Shown piece after piece: positions 35,970-44,294 of a stretch of DNA of 64,000 bases (its first letter is position 1; each line of letters opens with the position of its first letter). Source of the DNA: Coprothermobacter platensis DSM 11748. Its GTDB lineage: Bacteria; Coprothermobacterota; Coprothermobacteria; Coprothermobacterales; Coprothermobacteraceae. The stretch covers positions 1,069,145 to 1,133,144 of the forward strand of contig NZ_KB899040.1 of NCBI RefSeq assembly GCF_000378005.1. The letters run 5' to 3'. Made by a program: the position numbers and the translations under genes. Under the pieces are notes generated by a model. That model had not been told where the DNA came from. It searched no databases and worked only from the letters and a program-made list of their open reading frames with translations.

Positions 35970-36467
35970 ATGAAATCATCAAGGCTGCCAATTATCATCG
36001 TGATTATTGCGTTACTGGTTGCAACACCGTTTCTGAGTAAGATAGCAGGGGCCAACACAAACAAGATTCAATACAAGAACACCGATTTTGGTTTTACTTT
36101 TTCTTTGCCAAAAACGTGGGAAGGATACCAAGTAGTAATGCAAGAATGGCAAGGTTATCGTACGGATAAGGTTTCTAATGGTCAGCCCGATGAGAAAGGG
36201 CCTATCATCGTTTTACGCAACCCGAAATGGACAGCCAGCAGCCCTTATCAAGACATACCTATCATGGTGTTTACACATGCACAGTGGAACAATGTCAATA
36301 GCGAATTGCTTTCCGTGAGCGCGGCACCAATGCCACCTACAGAGCTCGGAGAAAACTCAAAATACGTTTTTGCACTTCCGCCAAGATATAACTATGCTTA
36401 CCCCAATGGTTGGGAAGAAGTAGATCAAATTATTAACACAAAACCGCTAAAAGCATTCGAACCTTAA
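35970..36467 (+). CDS. hypothetical exported protein, 165 aa
   Basis: A single hydrophobic segment near the N-terminus (residues about 6-25) suggests a signal peptide or anchor, followed by a soluble domain. The mature part contains YKNTDFGFTFSLPKTWEGY, similar to a short conserved opening of small periplasmic proteins, and a terminal NGWEEVDQIINTKPL. ATG 35970 sits behind GCAGGAGGTCAG. I do not recognise the family. It may be transcribed with the next gene or alone; no terminator is seen between them except the dyad at 36489-36535. Confidence 0.7.
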   Translation: MKSSRLPIIIVIIALLVATPFLSKIAGANTNKIQYKNTDFGFTFSLPKTWEGYQVVMQEWQGYRTDKVSNGQPDEKGPIIVLRNPKWTASSPYQDIPIMVFTHAQWNNVNSELLSVSAAPMPPTELGENSKYVFALPPRYNYAYPNGWEEVDQIINTKPLKAFEP

Positions 36468-36488
36468 ACATACTTTTATCACCTTTTC

Positions 36489-36535
36489 TCTCACACCTCC
36501 TGATTTATAATTAGCACTAAGCAGGAGGTGTGAGA
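36489..36535. promoter_or_regulatory. 14-bp perfect inverted repeat containing ribosome site of the stalk protein gene
   Basis: TCTCACACCTCCTG (36489-36502) and CAGGAGGTGTGAGA (36522-36535) are exact complements with a 19-nt loop, and the right arm ends one base before the ATG at 36536. The right arm is the ribosome site. The loop contains TATAAT (36506-36511). If read through from upstream, a hairpin would hide the ribosome site; if transcription starts from that box, the left arm is not transcribed and the repeat could be an operator. Confidence 0.65.
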
Positions 36536-38899
36536 ATGTTTAAGAAAGCTTTTGTTTGTTTAATGGTGTTTTGCTTGTTGCTCTTTCCTATAGTTAGAGC
36601 AGACGAATCAGATGTTCCCACTGATCCAACGGAACCAACAGAAACCGATGAACAGAGATTGCCAGAAATCAATATAAATCCCCTTTTGACTTTCCCTAAT
36701 GGGGCAACCATAAGGTTTTATGTGGACCAAAGTTGCAGAGGTACCCACATTATTGGAGATTTCGACGGTGATTATGAATCAATGAAAACATCTTACGAAG
36801 ATGGGGCACTCACTTCAACTATAGAAAAAGGCGGAAGATATTTTGTTGATTGTCTTGACCAAACACCTCCCATGTTAACGCAGGACGATCCGAGCTACCT
36901 ATATATTTATGATGTTGATGGTATAGGAAAAATCAGTTATTCTGATGATAGAACTCAGGTGAATGAAGACTCGTTTTCCATTCTAATAGATGGCAAACCA
37001 GCAACTTTGCATACCAAAACAAAGGATTTCATTACTTTCGACTTACCAGCCAATGTGAAAGACGGCAGCGTAGGTACCTTAACCTTTTCCGATAATGCTG
37101 GAAACCAGTTTACCGTTTCTAAACCAATAAAATTAATCCCCAGAACCGCTTATAGTTTTAGCATAGTGGACAGTGATTTTAATAACGTAGCCATTCACGT
37201 ACAGTTCAATAACCCCAATATTGCCCATATTACGAATGCTGAAATTACTACGCAAGTGTCGGCTCCAAAACGTGAGCCTCAATTCAACACATATCAATGC
37301 CAAATAGACACGTCAAATAACATGATACACTGCCCTTTTTATATGCCAAGAAAAATAGGCAGTGCTGTTGAAAACATAGATAGTTTTGATATCACGGTCG
37401 ATTACGACAATGAGCCCGTACCGTTTAATGAGGACACAATCTCTTTGTTTTCGTACGTGCCCCATATAATTGAACCCACTTTAGAAACAGCCACTGTCTA
37501 TCTGAGTCAAGATGCTGAAAACATAGTTATAAAGTGGAAAGGGTGCGACGCACCTAAGTTCGATGGAAATTCAAAGAATTATGTGGGACATATTACGCAG
37601 TACATAGTTAGTGTAGAAAGTGAAACCGACATGCAAAAAACCTATGTCCAAGACAATGATAACTTTAATATTTTCTTGCAGCAGCCTTCGTACGTAGATG
37701 AACAAGAACACATATTACAATACAAATTGCCTGATACATCCATACCTGCTCTCTATAAGGTCTCCTTAGAAGTAATCACTGACTCAGATATAACCAGTAT
37801 GGTTGATGTTGGTAGCATTGCTATATCTCCGAAAACACCGACGAAGCTTACGGCCAGTTCACCTTACGTCATAACAGGAGTTTTATTGGGAGACGACAAC
37901 AGCCTCACAGACTTGAATGGCCCTGTTTCTTTTATGACTCCAGAAGCATTTTTGAATTATGCTTACTACACAGCGGTGTCCACTCAGACAGGTCCATCCA
38001 TATCTTATGGCCCGCGTGAAGACAAACCAATTTTTACTGCAACAGTGTCAGCAAACATACCAAATGTTCCAACTGCCACTGCAGAAGTTCTGTATGGAGA
38101 GACATTTGCATGGCAGGTGTCTCCCACTGTTGGAGATTGGACACTGTCTGATATCTTAGTAAATGGGATTTCAACAAAACAAGCAGACCCCATAGCCTTT
38201 GAGAACGCTCTATCGACTGGTCAGCTGTCCATCGATAATGTTTACTTTGATATGGATGTGAAGTTGATTTATGACAAACCAGTCAAAAACGCAAAGATTT
38301 CCATCTCCTTATCCAAAGGAGGATCTTTATCTCCTAAAGTAAATACAGCTACTGTGGGAAGTACATTACATTTCACAGTAACGCCCAGTGTCAATTATGA
38401 AGTGGGACAAATAACAGTAAATAACACAAATATCGGTTCAGTAAGGAGTTTTGATGTGGCAGTGAAAGGCGATACAACAATATCTGTTGTCTTCCAGCGA
38501 ACAGCCACCGTACTCGTATTAAAAATCGGTAACTCCACCATGAGCGTTAATGATGATACCAACATAAAGCTTGATTCTCCCCCTATTATAAAAAACAGCC
38601 GAACGCTGCTTCCTATAAGAGCGGTAGCCGAAGCATTGGGTGCACGTGTAGCATGGGATGAAAGTACGAAAAAAGTAACCATAACATCATCCTCCATAAA
38701 AATAGAAATGTGGATAGGAAAGAACACTGCAAACGTGAATGGAAAACAGGTACCCATAGACAGCCAAAATCCGACAGTAAAACCTGAAATTATTAACGGT
38801 AGGACCATGCTGCCCGTAAGATTTGTAGCAGAAGCACTTGGCGCAAACGTGATATGGGATAACTCAGCGCAGACAATCACAATAACAAAAGAGCGATAA
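36536..38899 (+). CDS. secreted protein with two copper-amine-oxidase-N (stalk) repeats
   Basis: A 787-aa protein: signal peptide (about 1-22), then an acidic Asp/Thr/Glu-rich linker, a long beta-rich region with repeated strand patterns (about 30-590), an InlB-like repeat (about 585-655, KGGSLSPKVNTATVGSTL and IGSVRSFDVAVKGDTTISVVF), and from about residue 660 a C-terminal stalk region whose two halves carry KNSRTLLPIRAV and NGRTMLPVRFVAEALG. Such stalk domains end many secreted proteins in this window. ATG 36536 is chosen for its GGAGGTG; an upstream GTG would lie in that site. No enzymatic domain is recognised, so an adhesive or cell-wall role is likely. Confidence 0.82.
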   Translation: MFKKAFVCLMVFCLLLFPIVRADESDVPTDPTEPTETDEQRLPEININPLLTFPNGATIRFYVDQSCRGTHIIGDFDGDYESMKTSYEDGALTSTIEKGGRYFVDCLDQTPPMLTQDDPSYLYIYDVDGIGKISYSDDRTQVNEDSFSILIDGKPATLHTKTKDFITFDLPANVKDGSVGTLTFSDNAGNQFTVSKPIKLIPRTAYSFSIVDSDFNNVAIHVQFNNPNIAHITNAEITTQVSAPKREPQFNTYQCQIDTSNNMIHCPFYMPRKIGSAVENIDSFDITVDYDNEPVPFNEDTISLFSYVPHIIEPTLETATVYLSQDAENIVIKWKGCDAPKFDGNSKNYVGHITQYIVSVESETDMQKTYVQDNDNFNIFLQQPSYVDEQEHILQYKLPDTSIPALYKVSLEVITDSDITSMVDVGSIAISPKTPTKLTASSPYVITGVLLGDDNSLTDLNGPVSFMTPEAFLNYAYYTAVSTQTGPSISYGPREDKPIFTATVSANIPNVPTATAEVLYGETFAWQVSPTVGDWTLSDILVNGISTKQADPIAFENALSTGQLSIDNVYFDMDVKLIYDKPVKNAKISISLSKGGSLSPKVNTATVGSTLHFTVTPSVNYEVGQITVNNTNIGSVRSFDVAVKGDTTISVVFQRTATVLVLKIGNSTMSVNDDTNIKLDSPPIIKNSRTLLPIRAVAEALGARVAWDESTKKVTITSSSIKIEMWIGKNTANVNGKQVPIDSQNPTVKPEIINGRTMLPVRFVAEALGANVIWDNSAQTITITKER

Positions 38900-38944
38900 C
38901 ATCTCAGTCTAGCGTTCTTTTCTATTGTTGCCTTGTTTCATCTT

Positions 38945-38994
38945 ACGAGGAAAGCTGCGTTAATAAAGGAAACAAGCAGCTTTCCTCGTTTTTT
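38945..38994 (+). terminator. intrinsic terminator after the stalk protein
   Basis: Stem of 14 bp (ACGAGGAAAGCTGC and complement) followed by TTTTTT. Confidence 0.9.
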
Positions 38995-39130
38995 ATTAAG
39001 CCAGCAGTTGGTTCTACGTAGTCTTTACGTTATTCAACATAAGGGCATCACTCAATCCAGCATTAAAATCCTTGGTTTCCATTTAAGCCCTTACTTTCGC
39101 TCCTACTTCAACCATTGGCAACGTTTCATA

Positions 39131-39139
39131 TGTTATAAT
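39131..39139 (+). promoter_or_regulatory. extended -10 promoter of hcp
   Basis: TGTTATAAT, an extended -10 box, lies 31 nt before the hcp ATG; transcription should start near 39147, giving a short leader with the AAGGAGG ribosome site. No consensus -35 is seen. Confidence 0.5.
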
Positions 39140-39170
39140 TTAGTAATCGAAAAAAGGAGGATCACCATAT

Positions 39171-40811
39171 ATGGATATGTTCTGTTACCAGTGTCAAGAA
39201 ACCACGCAGGGGAAAGGCTGCACGAAAATAGGCGTTTGCGGAAAAATCGCCGAAGTAGCTAATCTGCAAGACTTACTCATCTTTACCTTGGAAGGTATAG
39301 CAAAGCTAAATCTTCAAGCGCGAAAAATAGGTATAAACCAAGAAGAAGCAGACCGCTTCATCGTGGAGGGACTATTCTCTACTGTGACCAACGTTAACTT
39401 TGACAAATCATTCTTTATTGAGAAAATAAAACAAGCTGTGGCATTACGTGATCAAATCAAAGACAATCTGGAAAAAGCAGGCACCAATCTAGACAAAAAC
39501 GACAAAGCCATCAACTGGGCTTACCAAAGCGACGCTGATATAGAAGCACTGGCTCCACAAGTAGGCATACTTGCCACCCGTGATGATGATATAAGATCTT
39601 TGCGCTCCTTGGTTTTGTATGGTCTAAAAGGTATGTCAGCCTACGACTACCACGCGTACCAGTTGGGCTATAAAGACGACTCCATATTTGAGTTCATGGA
39701 ACAAGCACTATCCAAACTTTTAGACGATACATTGACTGCGGATGACTATGTAACACTTGTATTAGAAACAGGCAAATGGGGCGTTAACACTATGGCGCTC
39801 TTGGACAAAGCCAACACCAGTACCTACGGCAACCCAGAAATAACCCATGTCAGTATCGGTGTTCGCAACAACCCTGCCATCCTCATAAGTGGACACGACC
39901 TAAAAGACTTGGAACAACTTCTGGAACAAACGGCAGGCAGTGGTGTAGATGTATACACACACGGAGAAATGCTTCCTGCACAGTATTATCCATTTTTCAA
40001 GAAATATCCTCATTTTGCAGGGAATTATGGAAACGCTTGGTGGATGCAGGATAAAGAATTTGCATCATTCAACGGTCCCATTCTTATGACGACGAACTGT
40101 CTTATTCCTCCAAAGGAGAGCTACAAAGACCGCGTATATGCAACGGGCGTAGTAGGTTTCCCCGGTATTAAATACATACATGAAGGGCCAGATGGTAAGA
40201 AGGATTTCACAGAGATCATCGAACACGCAAAGAAGTGTGAACCACCTACGCAAATAGAAAGTGGCGAGATTGTAGGTGGATTCGCTCATAACCAGGTTTT
40301 GCAGCTTGCAGATCAAATTGTCGATGCCGTAAAGAGCGGTGCCATAAAACGTTTCATCGTGATGGCTGGTTGTGACGGGCGCATGAAGAGTCGAGAATAC
40401 TACACAGAGTTTGCAAGGGCCCTCCCCAAAGACACAGTCATTTTAACTGCCGGATGTGCAAAGTATCGCTACAACAAACTGAACCTAGGAGACATTAACG
40501 GCATTCCACGTGTACTTGATGCCGGTCAGTGTAATGATTCCTATTCACTGGCTGTAATCGCTTTGGCTCTTAAAGATGCCTTCGGGCTTGATGATATCAA
40601 CGATTTACCCATTTCTTATAACATTGCTTGGTATGAGCAGAAAGCAGTTTTGGTGTTGCTGGCACTCCTCTCTTTGGGTGTAAAGAACATTCACCTCGGA
40701 CCTACGTTACCAGCCTTTCTCTCTCCAAATGTTGCAAAAGTTCTTGTCGATAAATTCGGTATAGCAAGCATCACAGATGTCGAAGACGACATGCAAATTT
40801 TATTAGGGTAA
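39171..40811 (+). CDS. hcp: hydroxylamine reductase / hybrid-cluster protein
   Basis: Hybrid-cluster (prismane) protein, 546 aa. The N-terminal cluster ligands are C5, C8, C17 and C23 in MFCYQCQET and GCTKIGVCG, the spacing typical of anaerobic class members; the hybrid-cluster region has [12 protein letters not shown] and AGCAKYRYN. It reduces hydroxylamine or nitric oxide and protects anaerobes from nitrosative or oxidative stress. An ATG at 39171 follows AAAGGAGG. No adjacent Hcr reductase is present. Confidence 0.94.
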   Translation: MDMFCYQCQETTQGKGCTKIGVCGKIAEVANLQDLLIFTLEGIAKLNLQARKIGINQEEADRFIVEGLFSTVTNVNFDKSFFIEKIKQAVALRDQIKDNLEKAGTNLDKNDKAINWAYQSDADIEALAPQVGILATRDDDIRSLRSLVLYGLKGMSAYDYHAYQLGYKDDSIFEFMEQALSKLLDDTLTADDYVTLVLETGKWGVNTMALLDKANTSTYGNPEITHVSIGVRNNPAILISGHDLKDLEQLLEQTAGSGVDVYTHGEMLPAQYYPFFKKYPHFAGNYGNAWWMQDKEFASFNGPILMTTNCLIPPKESYKDRVYATGVVGFPGIKYIHEGPDGKKDFTEIIEHAKKCEPPTQIESGEIVGGFAHNQVLQLADQIVDAVKSGAIKRFIVMAGCDGRMKSREYYTEFARALPKDTVILTAGCAKYRYNKLNLGDINGIPRVLDAGQCNDSYSLAVIALALKDAFGLDDINDLPISYNIAWYEQKAVLVLLALLSLGVKNIHLGPTLPAFLSPNVAKVLVDKFGIASITDVEDDMQILLG

Positions 40812-40831
40812 CAATTAAAAGTCTTTAACTT

Positions 40832-40870
40832 AGGGTGGAGTTGCAAACACACCATGCTACGCCACCCTTT
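40832..40870 (+). terminator. weak hairpin downstream of hcp
   Basis: AGGGTGG and CCACCCT form a 7-bp stem separated by 23 nt, then a short T-run. A weak candidate for termination between hcp and the aldehyde oxidoreductase gene. Confidence 0.4.
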
Positions 40871-40976
40871 ATGGTAAAAAAATCTTACGCACTTCTTTTT
40901 GTGTAAATCCATAGGCGTACTCATAAAAGTGTTATATTTTAATAAGAATTTAAACTAAGCGGTGAGGTGGGTACTT

Positions 40977-42863
40977 ATGGAAGGTGTGTTCGGGAGAGTG
41001 TTAGAGATAAATTTGTCTTCAAACGAGATTCAAACTAAACAAATAGATGAAACAATCATGAACAATTACCTTGGAGGCCTTGGATTAGCTACACGCCTCC
41101 TTTTTGATAACGTAAAACCTCAAGTTGATCCTCTTTCAGAAGAAAACGTTCTCATCATAGCCCCTGGGTTGCTGGTTGGAAGCGGTCTCCCCACCGCTTC
41201 AAAGACCACACTCACATTCAAATCGCCACTGACTAATGGTTTTGGCAGAAGCGTGGCTGGAGCATATTTAGGCGTTGAATTGAAAAAGGCTGGTTATGAT
41301 GCTCTCATAATAAAAGGGAAAAGCGCAGTGCCTGTTTATATTTTCATAGACGACGATCATGTAGAAATCAGAGACGCATCCTTTTTGTGGGGCAAAGACA
41401 CCTTGGAAGCTCAAGCCATGTTAAAAAAAGAACTTGGCAACGTAAGGACTGGTGCTATTGGCTACGCTGGTGAAAAATGTTCTAAAATTGCCGGAGTAGA
41501 TTTTGAAGAAAGGCAAGCAGCTCGAGGCGGCGGTGGCGCTGTAATGGGAAGCAAGATGCTCAAAGCCATAGCTGTCAGAGGAAGCAAAAAACTACCTTAT
41601 GATGATCCGGAAACATTAAAAAACTCCATAAGAAAATGGACTAAAAAAATCGTAGGAAGCCCGGTAGCAGACCTCGACATGAAATATGGCTCAGGAGAAT
41701 TCTATGAATGGGTAAACAAAATCATGGGTGTTTTCCCTGTAGATAATTGGCAACAAAGCTACTTTGAAGAGAGTTTCAACGCCCATCCGGAGGATAAATC
41801 GCATCTTGATCCTTACTACTGGTCACCCTTGTACACAGAAAAGTTACACCCCTGTCCAAATTGCAACAAACCTTGCGGCCGATATCTCTCTTTTACCGAA
41901 GGCAAATACGCTCCCCTCAAAGTTGAAGGAGTGGAATACGAGCTTCTCTATTCTTTAGGTGGTGCCCTTGGCATAGAAGACATAGAGGTCACAGCCAAAC
42001 TCAACGACATTTGTGATAGAGCTGGACTGGATGCTATATCAGCAGGCGTCACCCTTGCCTGGGCTATGGAAGCTTACGAAAAAGGCCTTCTAACAAAGGA
42101 AGATACTGATGGAATAGACCTTACCTTTGGTAACGGTGATGCGGCTGTGGAAGCGATGCAACGTTTAGCTAATAAAGAAGGAAATTTGGGAGAATTACTG
42201 TTTAATGGAGATAAGGAAGCATCACGCAAACTTGGTAAAGGCTCTGAGAAGTTTGCGCTGGAAATTAAAGGCATGGAACCGCCAGCTTATGATGTCAGAG
42301 GATTAAAAGGTATGGCCTTGGCACTTGCGGTTTCCGTCAGAGGCGCCTGCCACCTCACGGGTGGCATTTATGCCGCAGAACTAACGAGCTCTTTCTGGGA
42401 GCTCACAAACATTGATAGACTCTCTTCCGAATGGAAAGGGTATGAAGTGAAAACAGGTGAAGACTTCATGACTGTTTACGATACATTAGGCCTGTGCAAG
42501 TTTTCCCGGAGTTTATTCTGGTTAGAAGACGACGTTTCAGATGCCATAGAATCGATCACCGGCAGGCACTTCAACATTGAAGAACTTATGGCTTTAGGTG
42601 AAAGAATCTATAATCTGCAAAGACTTTTTAACGTCAGAGAAGGATTTACCAGAAAAGATGACTATTTACCATATCGCATCACCCACGAACCCATAGCGAA
42701 TGGCGTTAGCAAAGGATCTTACGTTTCGGAAGAAGAGTTTCAAGATATGCTTGACCAGTACTACATGACAAGAGGATGGTCCAAAGAAGGCGTACCGACA
42801 AAGATGCACTTGAAGAGACTGGGCCTTTCCAATGAAGCAGAAGACATGGGCGCACCCGTGTAA
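40977..42863 (+). CDS. aldehyde:ferredoxin oxidoreductase family protein
   Basis: Tungsto-bispterin oxidoreductase of 628 aa that oxidises aldehydes with ferredoxin as acceptor. The 4Fe-4S ligands are C293, C296, C300 (CPNCNKPC) and C507 (GLCKFSR), like the canonical spacing; the pterin-binding residues appear in GGLGLATRLL, EKCSKIAGVDF and KVEGVEYELLYSLGGALG. In amino-acid fermenters the enzyme handles aldehydes from decarboxylated 2-keto acids. The start at ATG 40977 follows GGTGAGGTGG; an upstream GTG would be inside that site. Confidence 0.92.
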   Translation: MEGVFGRVLEINLSSNEIQTKQIDETIMNNYLGGLGLATRLLFDNVKPQVDPLSEENVLIIAPGLLVGSGLPTASKTTLTFKSPLTNGFGRSVAGAYLGVELKKAGYDALIIKGKSAVPVYIFIDDDHVEIRDASFLWGKDTLEAQAMLKKELGNVRTGAIGYAGEKCSKIAGVDFEERQAARGGGGAVMGSKMLKAIAVRGSKKLPYDDPETLKNSIRKWTKKIVGSPVADLDMKYGSGEFYEWVNKIMGVFPVDNWQQSYFEESFNAHPEDKSHLDPYYWSPLYTEKLHPCPNCNKPCGRYLSFTEGKYAPLKVEGVEYELLYSLGGALGIEDIEVTAKLNDICDRAGLDAISAGVTLAWAMEAYEKGLLTKEDTDGIDLTFGNGDAAVEAMQRLANKEGNLGELLFNGDKEASRKLGKGSEKFALEIKGMEPPAYDVRGLKGMALALAVSVRGACHLTGGIYAAELTSSFWELTNIDRLSSEWKGYEVKTGEDFMTVYDTLGLCKFSRSLFWLEDDVSDAIESITGRHFNIEELMALGERIYNLQRLFNVREGFTRKDDYLPYRITHEPIANGVSKGSYVSEEEFQDMLDQYYMTRGWSKEGVPTKMHLKRLGLSNEAEDMGAPV

Positions 42864-42897
42864 AACCGTGTTGGCTTTACTGCGGATTATTAGCATT

Positions 42898-42995
42898 TCT
42901 TGATAACATACCTACACTGGATTGAAACGTTGGCCCAATAAGGGGACAAATCTAAGAGGTATTGGTTTTTTACCTTACCTATAAGGGATTGAAAC
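42898..42995 (+). CRISPR. relic CRISPR: two repeats and one 36-nt spacer, no cas genes
   Basis: The second repeat (42965-42995, 31 nt) starts GTTTTTTACCTT and ends ATAAGGGATTGAAAC, which matches the common I-B/III-type repeat form that begins GTTTTTA and ends AATTGAAAC. The first repeat (42898-42928) is degenerate, agreeing at 22 of 31 positions and sharing the TACCTA core and GGATTGAAAC end. The spacer is 42929-42964 (36 nt, normal length). No cas gene or leader is visible. It looks like an old, shrunken array. Confidence 0.65.
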
Positions 42996-43103
42996 CTATG
43001 CTGCTATTGCAATAACTTTGCCGGTGGCGGCTTTTTACACTTGCCCATGATAGGCAAAGAGTATGCAGAGTTGTCTTGGTATAATTGAACAGGTTGGCAA
43101 CCA

Positions 43104-44141
43104 ATGAAAAGGTTCAAGGAATTCGACATACTGAAAGGCATTGCTATTACGGCGGTAGTACTCATACACGTTACAAGCCATGGTACCTATACATTCGATC
43201 CTACCTCGTATTTATATTTTATTTATCTTCTTGCTAACAGGCTCTCGCAGTTTGCTGTGCCCGCATTTATTTTCGCAAGCTGTGTTCTGCTTTCATATAT
43301 TTATAGGAATGATTTTAGAACTATTACTTTTGCAAAGCTGAAAACCTTTTATACTAAGCGCTTCATCCGGATAATACCGCCCTATGTGATATGGACACTA
43401 ATATATCTCATTGTAAGAAATATAGAATCAAACGGTTCCATTGCAATCACACTGGAAAACTACTCAAACTTCCTTCTACGAGGTGACGGGTATTACCACT
43501 TGTATTTCGTTGTGGTTATATTGCAGGTATATATATTCTTGCCCTATTTAGTTCATGTCATATCACACGTTAATGTGAATTTTCAACATATTCTCTTGCT
43601 TTCCACTGTCTTACAAATACTCTGCTATTATACATACAGCTTTTACCTTATAAAATATTTTCCCCGAAATACACGCGTCATTATTTGGTACATAGCACTT
43701 ATACTGATAGGCGTCTGGATAGGCACAAACTATGAAACGTACTCCAAGAAAGAAAAGAATGTTAGAGTATTCCTTCCTGTAGCCATTATTTCTGGTGTGT
43801 TATATACCTACCTATATCATCTTTCAAATATGGGCCAGCACGTTTCATCGGGAATGTCTACATCTGTCTGGTACATATATGTATCCTCCATGTCTTTGCT
43901 ACTTCTGTACATATCTAAAAAAGTCAACACCAGACTATTTGAAAAAGCAGGGCAGCTGTCTTTCGGAATATATCTCATGCATCCGTTATTTTTGTTTATG
44001 ATGGATCGTTTATACGATGCAGGGAACATCATACTTTACAACATTTACGTTTTATTAGAATTCTTCGTTATTCTTACTTTGTCCTATGTAATAACCAGAT
44101 GGCTTGAAACTACCTCATGGGGCAAATACCTTTTAGGTTAA
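43104..44141 (+). CDS. acyltransferase 3 family membrane protein
   Basis: A 345-aa protein with about ten transmembrane helices of the acyltransferase-3 type. The N-terminal RFKEFDILKGIAI carries the conserved R/K-D-I-L-K motif, with HVTSH (about 22-26) holding the family His. Such proteins move acyl groups onto sugars of the envelope. A TATAAT at 43080-43085 lies 19 nt before the ATG, and no clear ribosome site is visible. Downstream are 150 nt without a gene. Confidence 0.85.
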   Translation: MKRFKEFDILKGIAITAVVLIHVTSHGTYTFDPTSYLYFIYLLANRLSQFAVPAFIFASCVLLSYIYRNDFRTITFAKLKTFYTKRFIRIIPPYVIWTLIYLIVRNIESNGSIAITLENYSNFLLRGDGYYHLYFVVVILQVYIFLPYLVHVISHVNVNFQHILLLSTVLQILCYYTYSFYLIKYFPRNTRVIIWYIALILIGVWIGTNYETYSKKEKNVRVFLPVAIISGVLYTYLYHLSNMGQHVSSGMSTSVWYIYVSSMSLLLLYISKKVNTRLFEKAGQLSFGIYLMHPLFLFMMDRLYDAGNIILYNIYVLLEFFVILTLSYVITRWLETTSWGKYLLG

Positions 44142-44294
44142 ACACCCAAGGCTTACCGCTTCTCATATTGTCAACAACGGAGACTCTATGCCATTATTTG
44201 CTGAATTGTTGTTAACCTGCTATACATTCTTTTGTGCTACAAGCCACATGCACAATATCGGCAGTCACATATACAGCAATTACCAATTATATTC

